Positions 7,119 through 7,955 of a stretch of DNA of 7,955 nt are shown here, in pieces. A program made the translations under genes and the position numbers. Every line of letters starts with the position of its first letter. Position 1 is the first letter of the stretch. The stretch is from JADJEI01 sp035328465 (GTDB lineage Bacteria > Bacteroidota > Ignavibacteria > Ignavibacteriales > Ignavibacteriaceae). A model generated the notes under the pieces. That model ran no database searches. It saw nothing but the letters and a program-made list of their open reading frames with translations, and was not told where the DNA came from. The stretch spans positions 1 to 7,955 of the forward strand of contig DAOLIQ010000114.1 of assembly GCA_035328465.1 (NCBI GenBank), given 5' to 3'.

Positions 7119-7840
7119 CCGAATTTATTCAATGTCAATTTAAATCTAATTACTCTTAAAATAAATAGAGGAATTCCGATTAGGTATCTTTTCCAAAGGC
7201 GTTTGGGCTCTTGGAATAGTCTATAAATCCACTCAATTCCTTTATCTCGAAAACGAACTGGAATTCTCCGAACTGTTCCAAAATAAAATTCGAAAAAATT
7301 CCCTACACAAATGAATAAGGAAGCATCAACCATGGCACAGATTCTGGCAGCAATTATTTCCTGCTTTGGAACACCCATTCCTACTATTATCACTTCTGGT
7401 TCAAAATTCTTAATGGAATTGATAATTCTTTCAATATCATTTTCTGTAAAAAAACCCGAACAGTATCCAACATAATTTTTATTTGAATGAAACCTTTCAC
7501 TTATTTTGCTTTCTTCAAAATTTCCACCCAAAATATAGAATCTTTTTTTTTCATCAATCAATCTATTCATTATTTTTTCGTTCAAATCAGTAGCATTGAA
7601 TCGTTGATACTTTTTTCCCAAGGTAAACCTTATTGCTAATTTAATGCCGATTCCATCAGCATAAACTTGAAATTGATTTTCAATAAGATCTTTATAATTT
7701 TTATCCGATGAATAGATGTTATAACAGTGTTGATTGAAGTAAGTAATTAATAATTTCTGTCGATACTTAATTGAAAAATTAATTAAAGACAGGATTTCGT
7801 TTTCCTCCAAAATTAGTTTATCAAATATATCACTGGTCAT
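7115..7840 (-). CDS. WecG/TagA/CpsF family (GT26) glycosyltransferase
   Basis: This 241-residue protein has normal full length for GT26. Family enzymes act on the inner face of the cytoplasmic membrane and move a sugar (ManNAcA in WecG, ManNAc in TagA) from a UDP donor to an undecaprenyl-diphosphate-linked acceptor. Visible family signatures are LITYFNQHCYN (31-41, with Thr33), the catalytic-type Asp62 in YADGIGI, FYILGG (101-106), PEVIIVGMGVPKQE (148-161), CVGNFFEFYFGTVRRIP (178-194), and the C-terminal KGIEWIYRLFQEPKRLWKRY (200-219) followed by a hydrophobic tail (220-235). In TagA the basic C-terminal appendage completes the active site and contacts the membrane. The ATG at 7840 is the first possible start, because an in-frame TAG lies 9 bases upstream (7850-7852). 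No strong Shine-Dalgarno is present. It appears to be the first gene of the operon and overlaps the sortase gene by 4 bases. The donor and acceptor cannot be read from sequence; a part in making the lipid-linked glycan used for surface anchoring is inferred. Confidence 0.93.
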   Translation of the reverse strand: MTSDIFDKLILEENEILSLINFSIKYRQKLLITYFNQHCYNIYSSDKNYKDLIENQFQVYADGIGIKLAIRFTLGKKYQRFNATDLNEKIMNRLIDEKKRFYILGGNFEESKISERFHSNKNYVGYCSGFFTENDIERIINSIKNFEPEVIIVGMGVPKQEIIAARICAMVDASLFICVGNFFEFYFGTVRRIPVRFRDKGIEWIYRLFQEPKRLWKRYLIGIPLFILRVIRFKLTLNKFG

Positions 7841-7955
7841 ATTTACTGACTATTGTTCAATAAAAGTTTACGTATTGAGTTAAAATTTCTTTGTACTTTA
7901 TTCAAATTTTTTATTTTATAATAAAAATATTCAAATCTTAATTTGATTCTATTAT
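7841..7955 (-). other. AT-rich non-coding leader upstream of the operon
   Basis: These 115 bases are extremely AT-rich, with stop codons in all frames on both strands, so no gene is supported. The region probably holds the operon promoter. I looked for the Bacteroidota pattern (TTG near -33 and TAnnTTTG near -7) on the minus strand: TTTG occurs twice, but without the preceding TA at the right distance. A TATAAAAT-like stretch is present without a matching -35. No promoter is therefore called. The window ends before any upstream gene is seen. Confidence 0.5.

Noticed and set aside
7841..7955. Promoter in the leader of the operon
   Set aside because: TTTG and TATAAAAT-like strings occur, but none shows the correct partner element or spacing, and such strings are expected by chance in sequence this AT-rich.
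1..7955. CRISPR arrays, tRNA or rRNA genes, insertion sequences, attachment sites
   Set aside because: No regularly spaced repeats, cloverleaf-like elements, transposase-like frames or terminal repeats were seen; almost all of the window is coding.

Overview
The window looks like a piece of an AT-rich chromosome from the Bacteroidota/Ignavibacteria (FCB) group. Three things suggest this: two different type IX secretion system (T9SS) C-terminal sorting domains, including the NYPNPFNPST form that is very common in Ignavibacteria-like genomes; a PorU-type C25 sortase; and A-rich gene leaders without clear Shine-Dalgarno sequences. The lineage is inferred from protein style only, since no marker gene is present.

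Layout. At the left edge (1-296, + strand) is the 3' end of a gene whose product ends in a type A T9SS sorting domain, so it is the tail of an exported cargo protein. It converges on a minus-strand gene set, and a strong hairpin (334-369) in the 78-base gap can terminate transcription from both sides. The minus-strand set, in transcription order, is: (1) a WecG/TagA/CpsF (GT26) glycosyltransferase, 7840-7115; (2) a 1787-residue PorU2-like C25 cysteine peptidase, 7118-1755, whose ATG overlaps the glycosyltransferase stop (ATGA); (3) a 448-residue outer-membrane beta-barrel-like protein of unknown function, 1721-375, starting 33 bases later. The spacing and the shared terminator suggest one operon. 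The 115 bases upstream of the glycosyltransferase (7841-7955) are very AT-rich and hold no gene that I can see.

How the parts may work together. In the known T9SS, cargo crosses the outer membrane, and the PorU sortase removes the C-terminal domain and attaches the protein to a lipopolysaccharide-type glycan, helped by the barrel protein PorV. Here a PorU-type sortase is translationally coupled to a lipid-linked-glycan glycosyltransferase and followed by a barrel that is not recognisably PorV. The sortase also carries a domain resembling the FAM3/ILEI fold, which in animal POMGnT1 binds sugar. A reasonable but unproven hypothesis is a surface-anchoring module in which the glycan builder, the glycan-recognising transpeptidase and an outer-membrane partner are co-expressed, with a T9SS cargo gene next door.
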